Positions 51,860 through 64,000 are shown, counted from the first letter of the stretch. The stretch: DNA of 64,000 bases from Spirometra erinaceieuropaei (GCA_902702965.1 CACRXP010000037.1:1489967-1553966), one strand, 5' to 3'. The notes: generated by a model not told the origin, from the letters alone. Made by a program: numbers and translations.

Positions 51860-54800
51860 GAGGTGATTTCGCAGGGCTCTGTACGCCTTGGCCAAACAGA
51901 TGAATTGATTGACGGCGTTCTTACTCGAGTCCCGAACTTTAATAATTATTGGCCTGTTTTGTTTTCAGTACAGGCAATTATTATGATGGATGCAAAGTTG
52001 AATTCAAGACACGTTTCGTGGGTGATAACTCGTCGCCTCGTCAAACAGTCCGTTTATGTTTGTGTATACGCGATCCCAGCATGCTTCCAGTCTTATCTGT
52101 GTAACTATGAAGACTATTTTCGCGCGGGATACGACATACTATCTTAGATTGCTCCTTGGGATATAACCGCTCTTTATTTTTCATGACTTTACTGTGGATG
52201 GCGGCTTTGGGCCGGTATTCAATTTCAGAATCTGGCCTCGAATTTATTAAAAGTGGAAACAGAGGAGAATGAGATAGATGGATATACAGGTGCTCTATGT
52301 GGACGTGACTTCAGGGTAGACGATAAGCCTGTCAAATAGTCTCCTGCGGTGAGAGGAGTTTATGGTAGTCTTACAAGTAATACGGTGTTTAGCTAATCTG
52401 GTGAGTATGTGTTGCGTCAATTAGCTGTCACATGCCGCAACCTTGAATTTTATTTATTGTCTTCTGTTACGGACGTCAGCGAATGTATTTTCTGTCTTGC
52501 AGAGCTGTCATATGGCCCGAGCGGCGTACCTATGAGGAGTTTAACAAGATGATCATTAAAATTGCCCCAAATGTCGATCCCCTCCGACACCATGCGAAGG
52601 CAGCTGCGAAGTTGTAGGAAACACCGAAGTTTGAAGGCCACGAATGACGATGCCACGACAGTAAATGATAATCTTTTCGGCTATTTCTTGCTGCGATCTT
52701 TCTTGAATTGTAGAATAGGAAACCACTGTCTGCTTATATTGCGCATCATAATATGTAACTGAACTGTCCGTTTTTATTCAAATTATATCATATTATTGAT
52801 CCGGTGTTTCGGATAGTTTTATCCAAGTAGTAATTTCGGCAGCAGCGAGACAATGCGAATACATTGAGAAGCAGCGACAGTCGTATATTGAAACTTCTGA
52901 AATTGGACGACAGTTCAAACTTCTCTGGCGTCTGACAGGTAACCATTGTTCTGCCGATGCCTTCTGACCGTCCACATGTTTATGTCTAAATTCCCGGCCT
53001 TACATACTTAAGAAAACTTTTACGACATACGCCTACCTGGTTGTGAAAATTTGTTTTTTTCGAGTATTATTCTATGATGGTGAAAGTAAAAATATAAAGT
53101 CGGCCGTCATTAAGACTGTTGGTGGGTAGCGAATCAAAGAGACGCAATGGATAAGCATGAGTGGTATTATCAAGGTACAACTAGCTGTATTGCTGAGCTG
53201 TTTGAACCCTCCTCGAATTAGAAACATCCTAACGCGGAGCTTGTTTTCAGAGACCTCCAGTAAAAAATAAGCGGCCGACCCTCGGTATGAAACCTATTTC
53301 TAAGTTATATCGTCATGTTCTGGGGCTGGAAATTAAGTTAATATTTGAGCTAAAATAAAAACAAGTCGAAAGATATTAAATTAGTGGACTGGCCCAATCA
53401 ACCTTACTGCGTTAACAAAATCCGTCCTTCAGAAAAGACGGAGTAACGGACACCGGCATCACCATCCTACCTGCCGTCGCTTATTGATGCATTGTATCCT
53501 TGGTAAATCTGATGAACGGGCCAAAGTGGACACTATTCCTGAGTATTATTTATTCAAAGAGGAAAATATATTGTCCTGTTGAGCTAACAAGAATCCGATC
53601 ATTTATGAAATGCGTGAGATAACTTCCAAAGGCGTTTTATGCTACATGCGGACCACAGTCTCTACACTAGCATCGTTCGACAGCATCACGCAAGTTTCTA
53701 TCTTGTTATAAAATGCCGATCTGTGAACTAATAAGTGAAGAGTTCCAGTCAGTTAACTTCTGATCTACGAACGCATTCGCACCCAGAGCATCCGAAAATT
53801 TCCTCACGTGCCCGCTGACTGATTGGAGAACATGGCGAAGCCTTTCTGACCTTGATAGTAGTCTGCTTCTTCATTCTGACTTTAAGGGCGGTGTAATTGA
53901 GTTAAGAATGTTACACCTACTTAAGCGGCGAAATGTCAGAGTACGTCCAGACCAAACAGAAGGTACCATCAGATGCTTAGTATTCCCCCCCATGAGCTAC
54001 AGTAATATCGGCTGACAAAACGACTGACAAATCAACGGTATTCCCCTTGGACCGGCGGCTTACTTTGCTTGAAGAAGTTGTTGACGGATACCTAGCTCTG
54101 TCTGCCCTGACCAAGCTTCAGTTAGGGTTATTTAAACGCCTAATGAGAAACAAAGTTATACTTAAATCAGACAAAGCGCAGCATATCAATAGAGTTGCGA
54201 ACAACTCCGAGTTAGAGTAGAGGCAGAGGTCAAAAACGAACTGCCGCCCAGGCGCCCTCATGCGCCCCTGACAAACCAAGAGATGAACAGGCCTTGTTTA
54301 CAAAAGTCGCGAAAACATGATAAGCTTACTGATGACTTCACCCTACGTAGCGTTTAATGTGACCACACTTGCGCGCTGCCTCAACTCGCAGTACAACAAC
54401 ACGTTGTAAAACTGGACAACCCATACCCGAAAATATTTTGCCGACAAATAAATACCGCGAGAATCTTTGAATAATGCAGGCACATGTGAAATACAGCATA
54501 AAGAGATGGGGAAGAAAATCACACAAATTTCGGATTTGGTTTCTTGATTGCTGAAACCTACTTGAAATGCATGATCAGCAGAACGCAATCCACAATCAGC
54601 CGATGGGCAATTCAACCCGATGCTCATCTGCCTCATGGGACTCCGCCTATTCCGCTGAATCTGCTGTAGACAAGTGACAATCATAAATGATATAATCCCC
54701 ATATGAAGCCTGTTTGTAGGACGAGCCCACGGATTGGCTATGGCCGTCATTAGGGTGTTGGGGCGGCGTAAGATCACAGCATGGAATCTACATAAAAAAC

Positions 54801-55470
54801 GGTGAATATAGCGTTTGTAGCAACGTCTTCTGACAGCACAGCGCTGAATTCGTTAGCTGTATAGCCATGGCCTCGGATGTTGTTAGCGCCCGTTAGCGTA
54901 GACCTTTAGAGAAGTTCTTTGGCGTTCGGTAGACAACCTGAAAGGCTTTAGTACCATCAAGTTGGTTATTCCTATCGACCAGATATGCGCGATTTAATCT
55001 TAACATGGGATCCATGAGCCTCACTAATCCATGAGACACTTATAAACCCTGTCAACTCCTCACATTCTCACTCTCTATGTTAGTGGTAATGAATTGTCAA
55101 AAACGATTTTGAAACTTGAAAGATTGCAACGAATTTGAGGGTAATCTTCGTTTCAGCGTATTTACCCTTGAGACAAAACACGATTGTCTCTACAACAGGG
55201 TCAGAGAACGTAATGACATCTTGTCCCCAATTTTCATTCTTTGTCTTTTCCTGGAAAGAGGGAGTAGCCGTGCAGAGAATGCGTATATAACCATTGTTTC
55301 CAACGGAAATGCTGGTGAGACCGAATTTCCAGTCTCAGCAACTACCTGTTCAGATGAGAACGACCTAACGGGTAACACAACAAGTACCTATGGGCAGCGC
55401 AGAACTGCCAGTTCAGTGTTATTTAATTTTGTATAAAATGCTATCATGTACAGCATCTCGTGCTATCTGT
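51860..55470. other. No gene or repeat recognised
   Basis: Contains open frames at 54343-54777 (minus) and 55116-55436 (plus) with no recognisable domain, codon or splice support. Confidence 0.35.
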
Positions 55471-55474
55471 TCCG

Positions 55475-56215
55475 GAATGCCAGTTTTTGCAAGAACGTTT
55501 CGGAAACCGTCGACTCCCTTCCTGCACCACTTGTGGTTTGAGTTGCACACAAACCGGAGGCAACCTTTAGGCGTCAGGCAAAGAAACCGAAAGATCCCTG
55601 CCACAGCAGGAAACGTCTGGAGTCATTTATCGTATCTGGTGCAACTGTGGACAAAGCAACTACGTCGGAGAAACTGGGAGACTGCTCCGTGCGCGAATCG
55701 CCGAACACGTGGCAGAAGTGCGGTGAAATGACGACGGCCCTCAATGTGCGGCTTTTTGACGTGATCCGGTCACACATTCAAGTTGGAAGAGACGACATTC
55801 TCGAGATATAGGACAATCGCGTGAGCCGCGGGCCACCTGAGTCATGGTTCATTGGACCCCGGTCTGTTAACAAATGCAATGACCTTCCCCCCTCCATATC
55901 CGGTGCTGAGACAACCTGGGCAGAGTAATTAGTGACGCGGGGAGCAAACTGAAATATAATAGTCGAGCAATCGTCACACGATCATCCAGCAACCATGATG
56001 AAATTGCAGGGATTATCGACTCGAATGTCGACCATTGAACAATCCTCATATTTATTACAACAGTTCAGAAGAAGAAGAAGAAGAAGAGGAAGAAGAAGAT
56101 GCGATCACTGACACATGTAGTTTATTTCGCTTGATGTTTCAGATTCTTATTTGAAACCATCATCAGAAACGTCTGAAGACAAAGGTAATGGAGACACAAA
56201 GACTGCTATATTTAT
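55475..56215 (+). pseudogene. Penelope-like GIY-YIG endonuclease fragment with 3' tail
   Basis: Reading with frame changes gives VIYRIWCNCGQSNYVGETG (55620-55675), a well-kept GIY-YIG core, then LLRARIAEHVAEV, then DNRVSR and ESWFIGPRSVNKCNDLP (55835-55890). The RT is missing (5' truncation). The tail holds a GAA run and a hairpin-forming stretch at 56133-56165 (TGATGTTTCA...TGAAACCATCA). The tail ends where a MITE arm begins at 56222. Confidence 0.75.
56068..56099 (+). repeat. GAA/GAG microsatellite
   Basis: Seven GAA-type units, a GAG, then more GAA, inside the Penelope 3' tail. Confidence 0.85.
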
Positions 56216-56221
56216 AGTACG

Positions 56222-56650
56222 TACAGTGAGTGACCTATCTCATGAAATGTTGACTGAAATTTTGAAGCGCGTTTTCGATTAGGAAGAATTACTTAGGCGC
56301 GGTTGTAATACTAATTATCCTGCGGCATAATCGTATAGTATTTCGGACTCGGCAGGATGTCGGCTTTTAAACACACTGCTTTTTAATCTCCTGTAAAAAA
56401 GCGTACTCGGTCAAAAATGAATACTTAAGTAGTGTGCATTTTTCTCATTTATTTTCGATGGTGTTGCAAATTCAAATATATGTTATAGAAACAATAAACC
56501 ACAGTACGCTTTCTTTCAGTCAATTAATAGAGAATCACGGCTTTTTATATTTTTTATTCAAGAAAGGAGTATAATTAGGCTTTTAAAAAGTTTCTAATTA
56601 TGAGATTTTTTAAGACCGCGCAATGTCCATTCACATAGCATCTTAACTGA
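56222..56650 (+). mobile_element. Half copy of the TA-flanked MITE
   Basis: TACAGTGAGTGACCTATCTC and the following 400 or so bases are homologous to 1527-1950, with shared runs such as CTGCTTTTTAATCTCCTGTA and GGAGTATAATTAGG. The right arm is absent; reversed Penelope sequence begins instead. Confidence 0.75.
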
Positions 56651-56659
56651 CCGTTTATG

Positions 56660-57215
56660 ACAGTTGAGCGTCCTCGCCCTTCCCACGTGACTGATTCCCT
56701 ACTCAGGAAATGATTCAGCACTGAATATGGTACCGGGAGGTCATTGAGCTTGTTGATAGATTGTGGGCTTGAAAACCATGATTCGAGCAGCTAGCGTTTC
56801 ACGCGGTTGTCACTCCCTGTGAGGATTCCGACCCCTTAGAACTTAAAAATACGGCCGAGTTTCGTGGAATGAGCTGCTACCTGAGAGCTGGCGACTTTCC
56901 TTCTCACTACTGCTGCGTGCTCAACGATGCGCATCGGGAGTAATTTCCCAGTTTCTCCCACGTAGTTGCTCTGTCCGCAACTGTACCAGATCCGTCAAAC
57001 GACTCCAGACGTTTCCTGCCGAGGCAGCGGCTATTTCGGCCTCATGGCTTGGCGCCTAATGGTTGCTTCCGGCCTGAATGCAACCCAAATTCCAAGCGGA
57101 GTGAGAGGGTGGTTGACGGCTTCCAAGACTTTTTCACGTAAAAAAGCGCTCACCAAAATTTAGGGCCGTTTGGATTTGGTTTCTTGAGTCAAAACTTCAG
57201 AAGTTGGATACGTTG
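56660..57215 (-). pseudogene. Penelope-like endonuclease fragment, reversed
   Basis: Minus-strand translation, with frameshifts, runs from PKFW and a LTPLG-type block (57190-57060) through SCGQSNYVGETG (about 56950) and RKVASSQVAAHS to ESWFSSPQSINKLNDLP (about 56750). It is the same family as the plus-strand copies at 55475 and 57355. Only the RT end and the nuclease are present. Confidence 0.7.
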
Positions 57216-57354
57216 GGCGTGTCCAAGGCGATTCGCCGTTCTCATATACGAGTAGTAGGACTGCACTGCTGCAATCATGTTGGTAGGCTTGACGTCGCCT
57301 GTGTTAAGTGAGGTTTCATGCCTTAGCACCTACATTTGTTCCACTTGGCAGTCT

Positions 57355-58080
57355 AGACCATCGAACTACTCAAGACGTACCTTACGTTCGTCGGAACAAC
57401 CTACGAGCAGGTGAAGGGCACGCCAACGTTTTCGCCGATTTCAGGACTCAGCCGATGCCGTCCTTCAACGGTTGGAGTAGCTGATTTTCCGACACTACAA
57501 ACCGAAGTTATTGGTTCGGTATGTGGATGATGCCTTTGTCGTCATCAAATGGAGTCAGATGCTAGCCGTTTGCAGAACGTCTCAACAGAGTCTTCAATGG
57601 CACACAATTTACGATGGAGGAGGAAGAGAACAACCAATTGGTGCTTCTGGATGTCCTCTTTTCCCGCAGTGATTATGGTGGCTTAAATACCAAAACAGTT
57701 CAGGAAAGCAACAAATACTACGCAAGTACTGAATTTAACCAGTAACCACCCGGTCGGTCACAAACGCAGTTGTGTAGTGGCGTTATACCGGCGCCTTGAG
57801 GCACATTGCAATGAAACGGAAGGCAAGGTTACTTAATTGCAATATCTTCGACGGGTACTGAGAGCCAATAGTTACCCGCTCAACTGTGGCAGCCGGTTCG
57901 TACGCAGACTAAACCAGAATCCAAATCCAACCGGCCCTAAATTTTGGCGTGCGCTTCTGTACGTGAGGAATTTCTTGGAAGCTTTTAACCGCCTTCTCAC
58001 ACCACTTGGAATTGGGGTTGCACTCAGGACGGAAACAACAATCAGGCGCCAAGCCATTAGGCCATTTTTAGCTGCTAAGT
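57355..58080 (+). pseudogene. Penelope-like RT fragment
   Basis: Plus-strand frames give TYLTFVGTTYEQVKGTP (57370-57425), intact RT box RYVDDAFVV with YVDD at 57520-57531, then LVLLDVLFSRSDYG (57640) and PKFWRALLYVRNFLEAF with LLTPLGIGVALR (57930-58030). It stops before the GIY-YIG domain. Its last 150 bases are an inverted counterpart of 57050-57195. Confidence 0.75.
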
Positions 58081-59229
58081 AGCCGAGAACTTTATAAGTG
58101 GATAGAAAACATGTTAAATAAGTACTAGAGACAAGTCAAGACGGCATGAGTATTTGAACTTTGCTTATAGATGCGAATTATCAAAGCAATTGCTTAAAAG
58201 GTTTACGTCTGGTCTCACTCGTTGTTTTGTGGACCCGCAGTTTTATGAACTTGAACTATTGATGCCTTTGCGGAAAATGGCAGCTTTAGCGCATTCGTCC
58301 ATTCTGCTCGTTAAAATTTGCTTCGTCGGAGAACGAATCTGTGGGGAAAAATTGCAGTATTGATTTTTACTTTCTTTTTTGCTAATTACAAACGAAACAG
58401 TATATTTTCAGTCAAGTCGATGAGCGACGTCGGAACTTGGAAAACAGTGCCTATAGGGCAATAGAAGACAAGGATAAGTATTTCCGGCATCATACGGCTT
58501 TGTTTGTTTCCCAGATTTTCTAGCGGAAGTACATGTGAAATCGTCAACATCTTTGACATCTAGTCCCGCTCTGTTCTTTGTAAAACATCAGTTAAATCAA
58601 CACAGCTTGCTGAGACGGACTGACGCTTATCGATCTTCCTCCACTCGCGCTGACGACCAAATTTAAAACCATCGCCGCCTAACCTAATACACCTATCAAT
58701 TGCCGTTCATGTTTTCATGTTTTATGAATAAAAAAATTAATTTCCGTTGCCCAAGTCTTCGGACCTGTTGGTGCCATATGAAGGTGCCAGTTTGTTAAAT
58801 AAAAGACAAACTTTTAAACGCATATTGGATTGACACGGAAATATGGGTCCGCCGCAATGAAAGTGGCCCTCCTCTAAATTTTAGGGAGTGGTTGCAGTTA
58901 GGATTATAGTTGATGGCACGGGTAATGTTAGTGTAAGTGCTGTGGCTAAAGTCGGGCTGATGTGCTTTCAAGCAAACTAGTACATTAAAAATGCAATTTA
59001 CCTTCTAGCTTCAAGTTAATCGACCCAAAAATTTGCGCTAACGACATATTTTATCGCAAATCATGAAGAGATTCTGATGGCGTGGAAGTTCGCAGAGGGT
59101 GAAAGACGAGGAAAATTTATTTCTTATTGACAACCTTGGCGGCTGATTGCGTCACTAGATAACCTGCCTCGAAAAAAAACATTGATCTGAGGGAGATAGT
59201 AGACGTAATGGTTAAAAACGAATTCGACA
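58081..59229. other. No gene or repeat recognised
   Basis: AT-rich DNA with no supported exon. Confidence 0.4.
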
Positions 59230-59249
59230 CAAAAGATATACACATATAC

Positions 59250-60222
59250 ATATTATGACAGTAGGCACACACCGATCAGGTAGGTTACGGAACATGCTCG
59301 TTTCGCTGTGCCTTGGGGCTCATACTAGAACTCTCGCAGGCAGTCGCACAGCGACTAGTGGTAGATGTAGATGAGATGTTACAGACGAAGGCAAGGGGGA
59401 ACGGAATGGCCATTTCTGTCTTATTAGTCGACATCAACCAGTCCTACCCAACTCCTAGCGTGGATCACTTGAGATTCGAAGCCGGGATCTTCGGTCATGT
59501 AGTTTGACACTACCATTGAGCCACGGTCCCGTTGTCTTGTCGGTTGTGATCGGGAATATCAATTATGACAGTGGGCGCTCACCGATCAGGCATGTAGAGT
59601 GTCAAACTCCATGACCAAAGATCCCGGGTTCGAATCTCAAGTGATCCACGCTTGGGGTTGTGTATGACTGGCTGATGACAGCTAATAAGCCAGAGATGAC
59701 CATTCCCTGTTTCTGTCGGTAACACCTTATCTACATATATATGCAGTATGTTATGACCAATAAAGACAAAGGAGACTGAAATGGCCCTTTCTTGGCCTAT
59801 TAGCCAGTCATACCCAACCCCGAAGTGTGAAATACCCGAGGCTCGAGAGAGAGTTCGTAAGGTATAACGGAACGAGTGAGTTCCGTAAGAACAATCGGTG
59901 AACGCCCCCTACCATTGTATATTCCCGATCGAAACCGACAGGGCAGCGGGCTCGTAGCCCAGTGGTTAAAGACGTGGACTGCTAACTAACAGGTCGCGAG
60001 TTCGAGCCTCGTGTGTTCCGTACTTCGGGGCTTGATATGATTGGCTGACGACTGCTAATAAGCCAGAAATAGCCATTCCAGTCTCCCTTGTCTTTGTCGG
60101 TAATATCATTCTGCCTATATCATGCGCCGCTGTGCGGCTGCTGGTTGGGCTCGTGAGAGAGCTGTAAGGAACAACGGAACGAGGGAGTTCCGTAAGAAGG
60201 TTCGATGAGCCTCCCTACCATC
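59250..60222. repeat. Mosaic of SINE copies in both orientations
   Basis: At least five pieces of the tRNA-derived family are packed together: minus-strand copies at about 59387-59575 and 59757-59950, and plus-strand pieces at about 59610-59735 and 59918-60118, plus second-module pieces (CCGCTGTGCGG...CAACGGAACGAG) at 59270-59350 and 60119-60222. The plus copy at 59918 keeps box A TAGCCCAGTGG (59955-59965) and box B GAGTTCGAGCC (59998-60008). Junctions suggest nested insertion and recombination. Confidence 0.75.
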
Positions 60223-60248
60223 ACATGTATATATATATATATATATAT

Positions 60249-60300
60249 GGAAGAGGAGGATGAGGCGATCTCCCCAGAGATCGCCTCATCCTCCTCTTCC
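60249..60300. repeat. Perfect 24-bp hairpin flanked by TA repeats
   Basis: GGAAGAGGAGGATGAGGCGA plus TCTC is followed by four bases (CCCA) and then the exact reverse complement. A (TA)n run of about 20 bases lies immediately to the left. Confidence 0.92.
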
Positions 60301-60347
60301 ATATTAACACCTGGGGTCAGCATTTTTGCCTATATCCATATATATAT

Positions 60348-60550
60348 ATAGCAGCGAGGAGGGACGACAGAGAATGCGAGTAGATTGATACAGCACTGTT
60401 TCGGGCTTATTCTGCCTTCATTCATGTTTATGTTTCTGGACGCAGCTGCTGGTGGTCAGGGTTATGATTAGCTGAATATAGGCAGACTAAGCCCGAAACA
60501 GTGCTGTATCAATCTACTCGCAGTCTCTGTCGTCCCTCCTCGCTGCTATT
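60348..60550. repeat. Inverted repeat with 70-nt arms
   Basis: Bases 60348-60417 (ATAGCAGCGAGGAGGGACGA onward to CGGGCTTATTCTGCC) recur reversed at 60481-60550 with two mismatches. The loop is 63 nt. It is probably two oppositely oriented ends of one dispersed repeat, or a foldback. Confidence 0.85.
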
Positions 60551-60870
60551 ATGACTTGGCCGACTTCGGCCTGGTAATTGGTTGCCTGTTCGTGACCTTT
60601 GCCACACATACGGAGCTTGTTTGCTTTGTGAAGCCAATAGATCGGTGTGCGCCCATTCCTGATTGATATATATATATATGGCAAATGTATTATATCGTAC
60701 TCCTGACATAAGTATTACCTTAAGGCCCAGACACACGTTTCGCCGATAGTCTGTCGCTGCGTGACACGGCTGCGAGGGGTTCGGCTCATCACTGGGTTCC
60801 CCAGGTAAATGAACTGCAGAGAAGAATTAAGTGAATAATTTCAGACATTATTCAGTGCAGCACACGCATA

Positions 60871-62758
60871 TACAGCACGTGACCTATCTCATAAAATCTG
60901 ATAACGGAAACTGATGAGAGAATTTCTGGACGCCTTTAACGTGGCGCATTTTGTTCGCTCACTCACATCCTTCAATGAAATGTCCTTTTCTTGTTCAGAA
61001 GTTGTTATTACGTAATTGTATCAAGTAAAATATCCGTAAATATTAGCGAAAATAGATGTTGGAATATATTCGTGCAAACCCCTATGCTAATACATGTCCT
61101 TGACTCCAGTTACGCATCTGGGCGACTTTTTCATTGAAAGGACAGTAATTTACTCTCGAGAGTTTTAATAAACAGATTTAGTCGGAAGAGACCATGGTTA
61201 TCAACCGGCTAACAAAAAGGTTATTTTAAGAAAACCAGGGGTTTTATCAATTTCTTTATGACAAATTAGCAGATCTGTGCGATTTGGAGCCCTAAAGTGC
61301 AATGATACCTAAAATAGAGATTCCTTCGTTGAAGTGGGCTGAAACTGTTTTGCAGTTTGGAAAATTCTCCCTGATGTCACATAGATGCCCATCACGGAAT
61401 GGTCAGTTCCAACTTTAAACATTTGAAACACTGGTTTTCTAGTAGTTTAGATTCTGCGCATACTTTTTTTCAGAAATAGAACGAACAAAACATTTTAGTT
61501 TCATCAAAATATCAGTATTTATAAGGGCGTTCTGCCGTCCAGTCATAATCGAAGAACGGAGTCTGAAAGGGACCATAAACAGTGGAAATGGCCTCAATGT
61601 AAGGTGAAAGGCATGTTGTTGCGTTTACGATAGAAAAATATTAGTATTGCTTAGGAATGTGAAATAAACCGTCAAAAGTATCAAATGTTTACTTGGCCTC
61701 GGCGTGCAAAAATGCAAAGTACACAGAGATACGTCGACGGAGTGCAGTAATAAAGCACTTCCTAAAGAGGAAACTTATTATAGAAAGTTTTCTTATTGAT
61801 CCAAGGCATATTTTTTGGTGACTTTCATTGTGGGTAGTCATTTTTCTCGAAACTGAATTTTGGTGTTTGAATGATCTTCACATTGACCCAGACGACCATC
61901 TTTATGAAAAGGAGCGCCTTATAGCTCACTAATTCGGTAAAAGCCCTCAGGAACAATCTTATTTTAAAGTTCTCAAAAGATAGGAAAATCAGAATCTATC
62001 TTTATGGCCGATCGGGTGAAAACGCTGCAAGTCATAAAGTATTCAGCAATATTTCAAGGCCGATCTGAAACTCAACGTAATCCAAAACAAAGGAAAAGTA
62101 TAAATTAATTTAACGGAAGAAAAGTTCTTTCTATAAACACAAAATAGTATGTTTGCGATCACGCTTGTCAGTTCTATTTAAATTTATTATGCACCGACCG
62201 GCCTCATGGCATGTCACCTTATGAAAACATTTGATCCTACGATGTCCCCATCGGCGAACTCAAGCAAATCCAGCTCATCTTGTTGAACCCTATCTTATTT
62301 AACCCAAATAGTCAAGGAAATTATGAAACACTGGAAAACTGTTTAGGAATCTATACCCAGAATGTAGGCAGTTAAAAAACCGTCATATATGAAGTCACAC
62401 TATTTATTAAACGATATTTCGATGTAAACTTCACTAAGGCATCGTTATTAGACGTTACGTTAAGTCTACTTTCATATTTACTACGTGGTTGGTTTGAAAA
62501 TACACTCTATACATCTAAAAACGAACTTTATTTAATTAGAGCCATTTCTGGCGTTTTCGGGATATTGCGCTTTTCAAAATAAATCGGTATTTCTAAAAAA
62601 CGCAACACTGCCTATAATATTAACTTTATGTTTTTGATTCTTTTAAACTTTTACCTTATTAACATAGAAATCGAACTCATGAAATGGTGTCGGTTTGCGA
62701 ATGATTGACAATCATTCGTAAATTTCGACACATTTAATGAGTTAGGTCACTAACTGTA
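60871..62758. mobile_element. TA-flanked TIR element without coding capacity
   Basis: The left end TACAGCACGTGACCTATCTC and the reversed right end TACAGTTAGTGACCTAACTC are imperfect inverted copies, about 25 bp long, and both match the ends of the MITE at 1527. The 1.9-kb interior shows no homology to that MITE and no transposase. It is either a larger non-autonomous relative or two unrelated solo ends. Confidence 0.5.
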
Positions 62759-62774
62759 TATGTACGCACAGAAT

Positions 62775-62930
62775 AGCATTACCGACAAAAACAAGAGAGA
62801 CTGCTACTCAGACTATATCGCTCGCCGCTGTGCGGTTACGGGCAGGGCTCGAGACAAAGCCCAAGGCAAAACGGGACTAGCAAGTTCCGTGGCATGGTCG
62901 ATGAGCGTCCATCCACCGTATCTGCAGTGA
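62775..62930. repeat. SINE fragments
   Basis: TTACCGACAAAAACAAGAGA (reversed body end) is followed by GCCGCTGTGCGG and the second module with AAGTTCCGTGGCATGGTCGA. The middle is deleted. Confidence 0.6.
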
Positions 62931-64000
62931 TGACTGAGACATACTTTTCAACAAATGTGAACAGCTTAGGAGGAACTTGATTGACTCAAGGCGAAAATAC
63001 TAGAACGTACCGGCAAGACGTCCTCACCGTAGTTCTAGTGGAACTTGTCAGTTGGGAAGAAGTAGGTGCTGTGCGTCCCCACGTATTTACCTTTATAACA
63101 CTACTCACATTTTGGCAGTATGCAGTCATTTGCCCCTTAATAAATTTTGGTCCTTGCCCCACCGATAATATGCCTCTGGAATGTACACTTAATCCCCTCG
63201 GCTGGAATGTTTCTACCTTCAACTGGACTGTTTGCCGTTTAGTCTACATTTGTTGTTTGTTTCAAAAAACTGTATCTCTTTTTTGTTCTTCAATCCTGGT
63301 GCTATTTGCCTGGAACTGCCATTCTCTTCCCGTATAATTTGACAATAACGTCCTGACTGTATGCCTCGTGACATTTGGTTGCATGTGCACTATTTTAGAT
63401 TCGGTAGTCATGCTCCATTATAAGACCGTGTTTTCACATACAGACGGGCCGCGACATAACGTAGACAGGTCATAAGGCGACCCGGTCAAAACAGAACTAG
63501 TGGGACTTATCCGAGCAGGCCAATAGTCTACGGTCGACTATAGTCCACGAATACATTCGCTGGAACAAGCGCTTTATTCGCCTGCCGCCCATGATTCATG
63601 CTCACATCCACCCTAAGAGATAGTATCGGGTACGGATAATGCATGCATAGGAAGTTTCATTATTTAAAATATTGGCCATTACGCTACTGCATACCTAAGA
63701 CAATTAACGGCCCCTCCTTTGTAGAATATGATTGCCCTCTGGTGCGTTAGTCGTATGATGGCCGGTGTGGATGATGTCGGGTGTTGAATTGATGATGGCC
63801 TGGCCACCTGACTTACCGGCTTACGTGCTCCAACAATGGCTAGTTACTTTGGTCAGACTAAGTGTTATGATCGGAAATGGGATGGGAAAGCCACTGCACT
63901 TGTTAATGGACTGGGAGTCAGTGAAGCATGACTCAAGCAACACGCAGTTCACGCAATTATCACCTGTAGCGAGAATTTCAGCCATATCGAATTTGAGTGC
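62931..64000. other. No gene recognised
   Basis: A 118-codon plus frame (62981-63337) is hydrophobic in its second half but has no motif or splice support. Confidence 0.35.

Noticed and set aside
54343..55436. Open frames of 106-144 codons on both strands
   Set aside because: No domain or convincing splice sites; composition is low in coding signal.
59948..60020. tRNA-like sequence with boxes A and B
   Set aside because: It continues into the SINE body shared with other copies and its arms pair poorly, so it is a SINE head and not a genuine tRNA gene.
62981..63337. 118-codon plus-strand frame with hydrophobic segments
   Set aside because: No start, splice, motif or neighbour support; it could be chance.
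1..64000. CRISPR array, operons or phage genes
   Set aside because: No regularly spaced direct repeats or compact prokaryotic gene runs; splice sites and the retroelement content show a eukaryotic genome.

Overview
This is a eukaryotic, almost certainly metazoan window. It is AT-rich and intron-rich, with few exon-like stretches and many decayed transposable elements. The repeat set points to a flatworm (Platyhelminthes), probably one with a large genome such as a diphyllobothriid tapeworm or a fluke. The evidence is a CsRn1-type Ty3/gypsy LTR retrotransposon with a CHCC Gag motif and a Trp-type primer site, several Penelope-like elements with GIY-YIG endonucleases, a Merlin DNA transposon, a non-LTR element with a C2H2-like tail, and a tRNA-derived SINE. 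The order-level guess rests on recalled resemblance and is inference.

Host genes: the only confident one lies on the minus strand. A 1.86-kb internal exon (11399-13256) encodes CSPG/FRAS1-type extracellular-matrix repeats. A weaker in-phase candidate exon of the same gene lies at 3018-3395. An unidentified charged exon (22195-22461, minus) has good splice sites at both ends. The gaps between them look like introns or intergenic DNA.

Repeats, left to right: a TA-flanked palindromic MITE (1527-2518); a degenerate interstitial telomere-like tract (6021-6130); a 1.15-kb foldback with two nearly identical 470-bp arms (13933-15085); a Penelope fragment (17560-18237); SINE copies (18.5 kb, 26.7-27.15 kb); a solo LTR with target duplication (29376-29859); antisense Penelope remnants (30.0-30.9, 34.8-35.0, 42.0-42.2 kb); a complete LTR element (35130-39664) with 99% identical LTRs, a changed RT active site, an in-frame stop and a shortened gag; a broken LINE (42385-45785) running into a Penelope element (46046-48655) with hammerhead-like hairpins at both ends; a Merlin element with TIRs and target duplication (51062-51851); a tail-to-tail/inverted Penelope cluster holding half of the MITE (55475-58080); a SINE mosaic with perfect hairpins (59.2-60.6 kb); and a 1.9-kb TA-flanked TIR element (60871-62758).

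I saw no bacterial operon, CRISPR array, rRNA gene or convincing genuine tRNA gene. The coding-rich parts are mobile elements; none appears able to move itself, though the LTR element and the foldback look recent.
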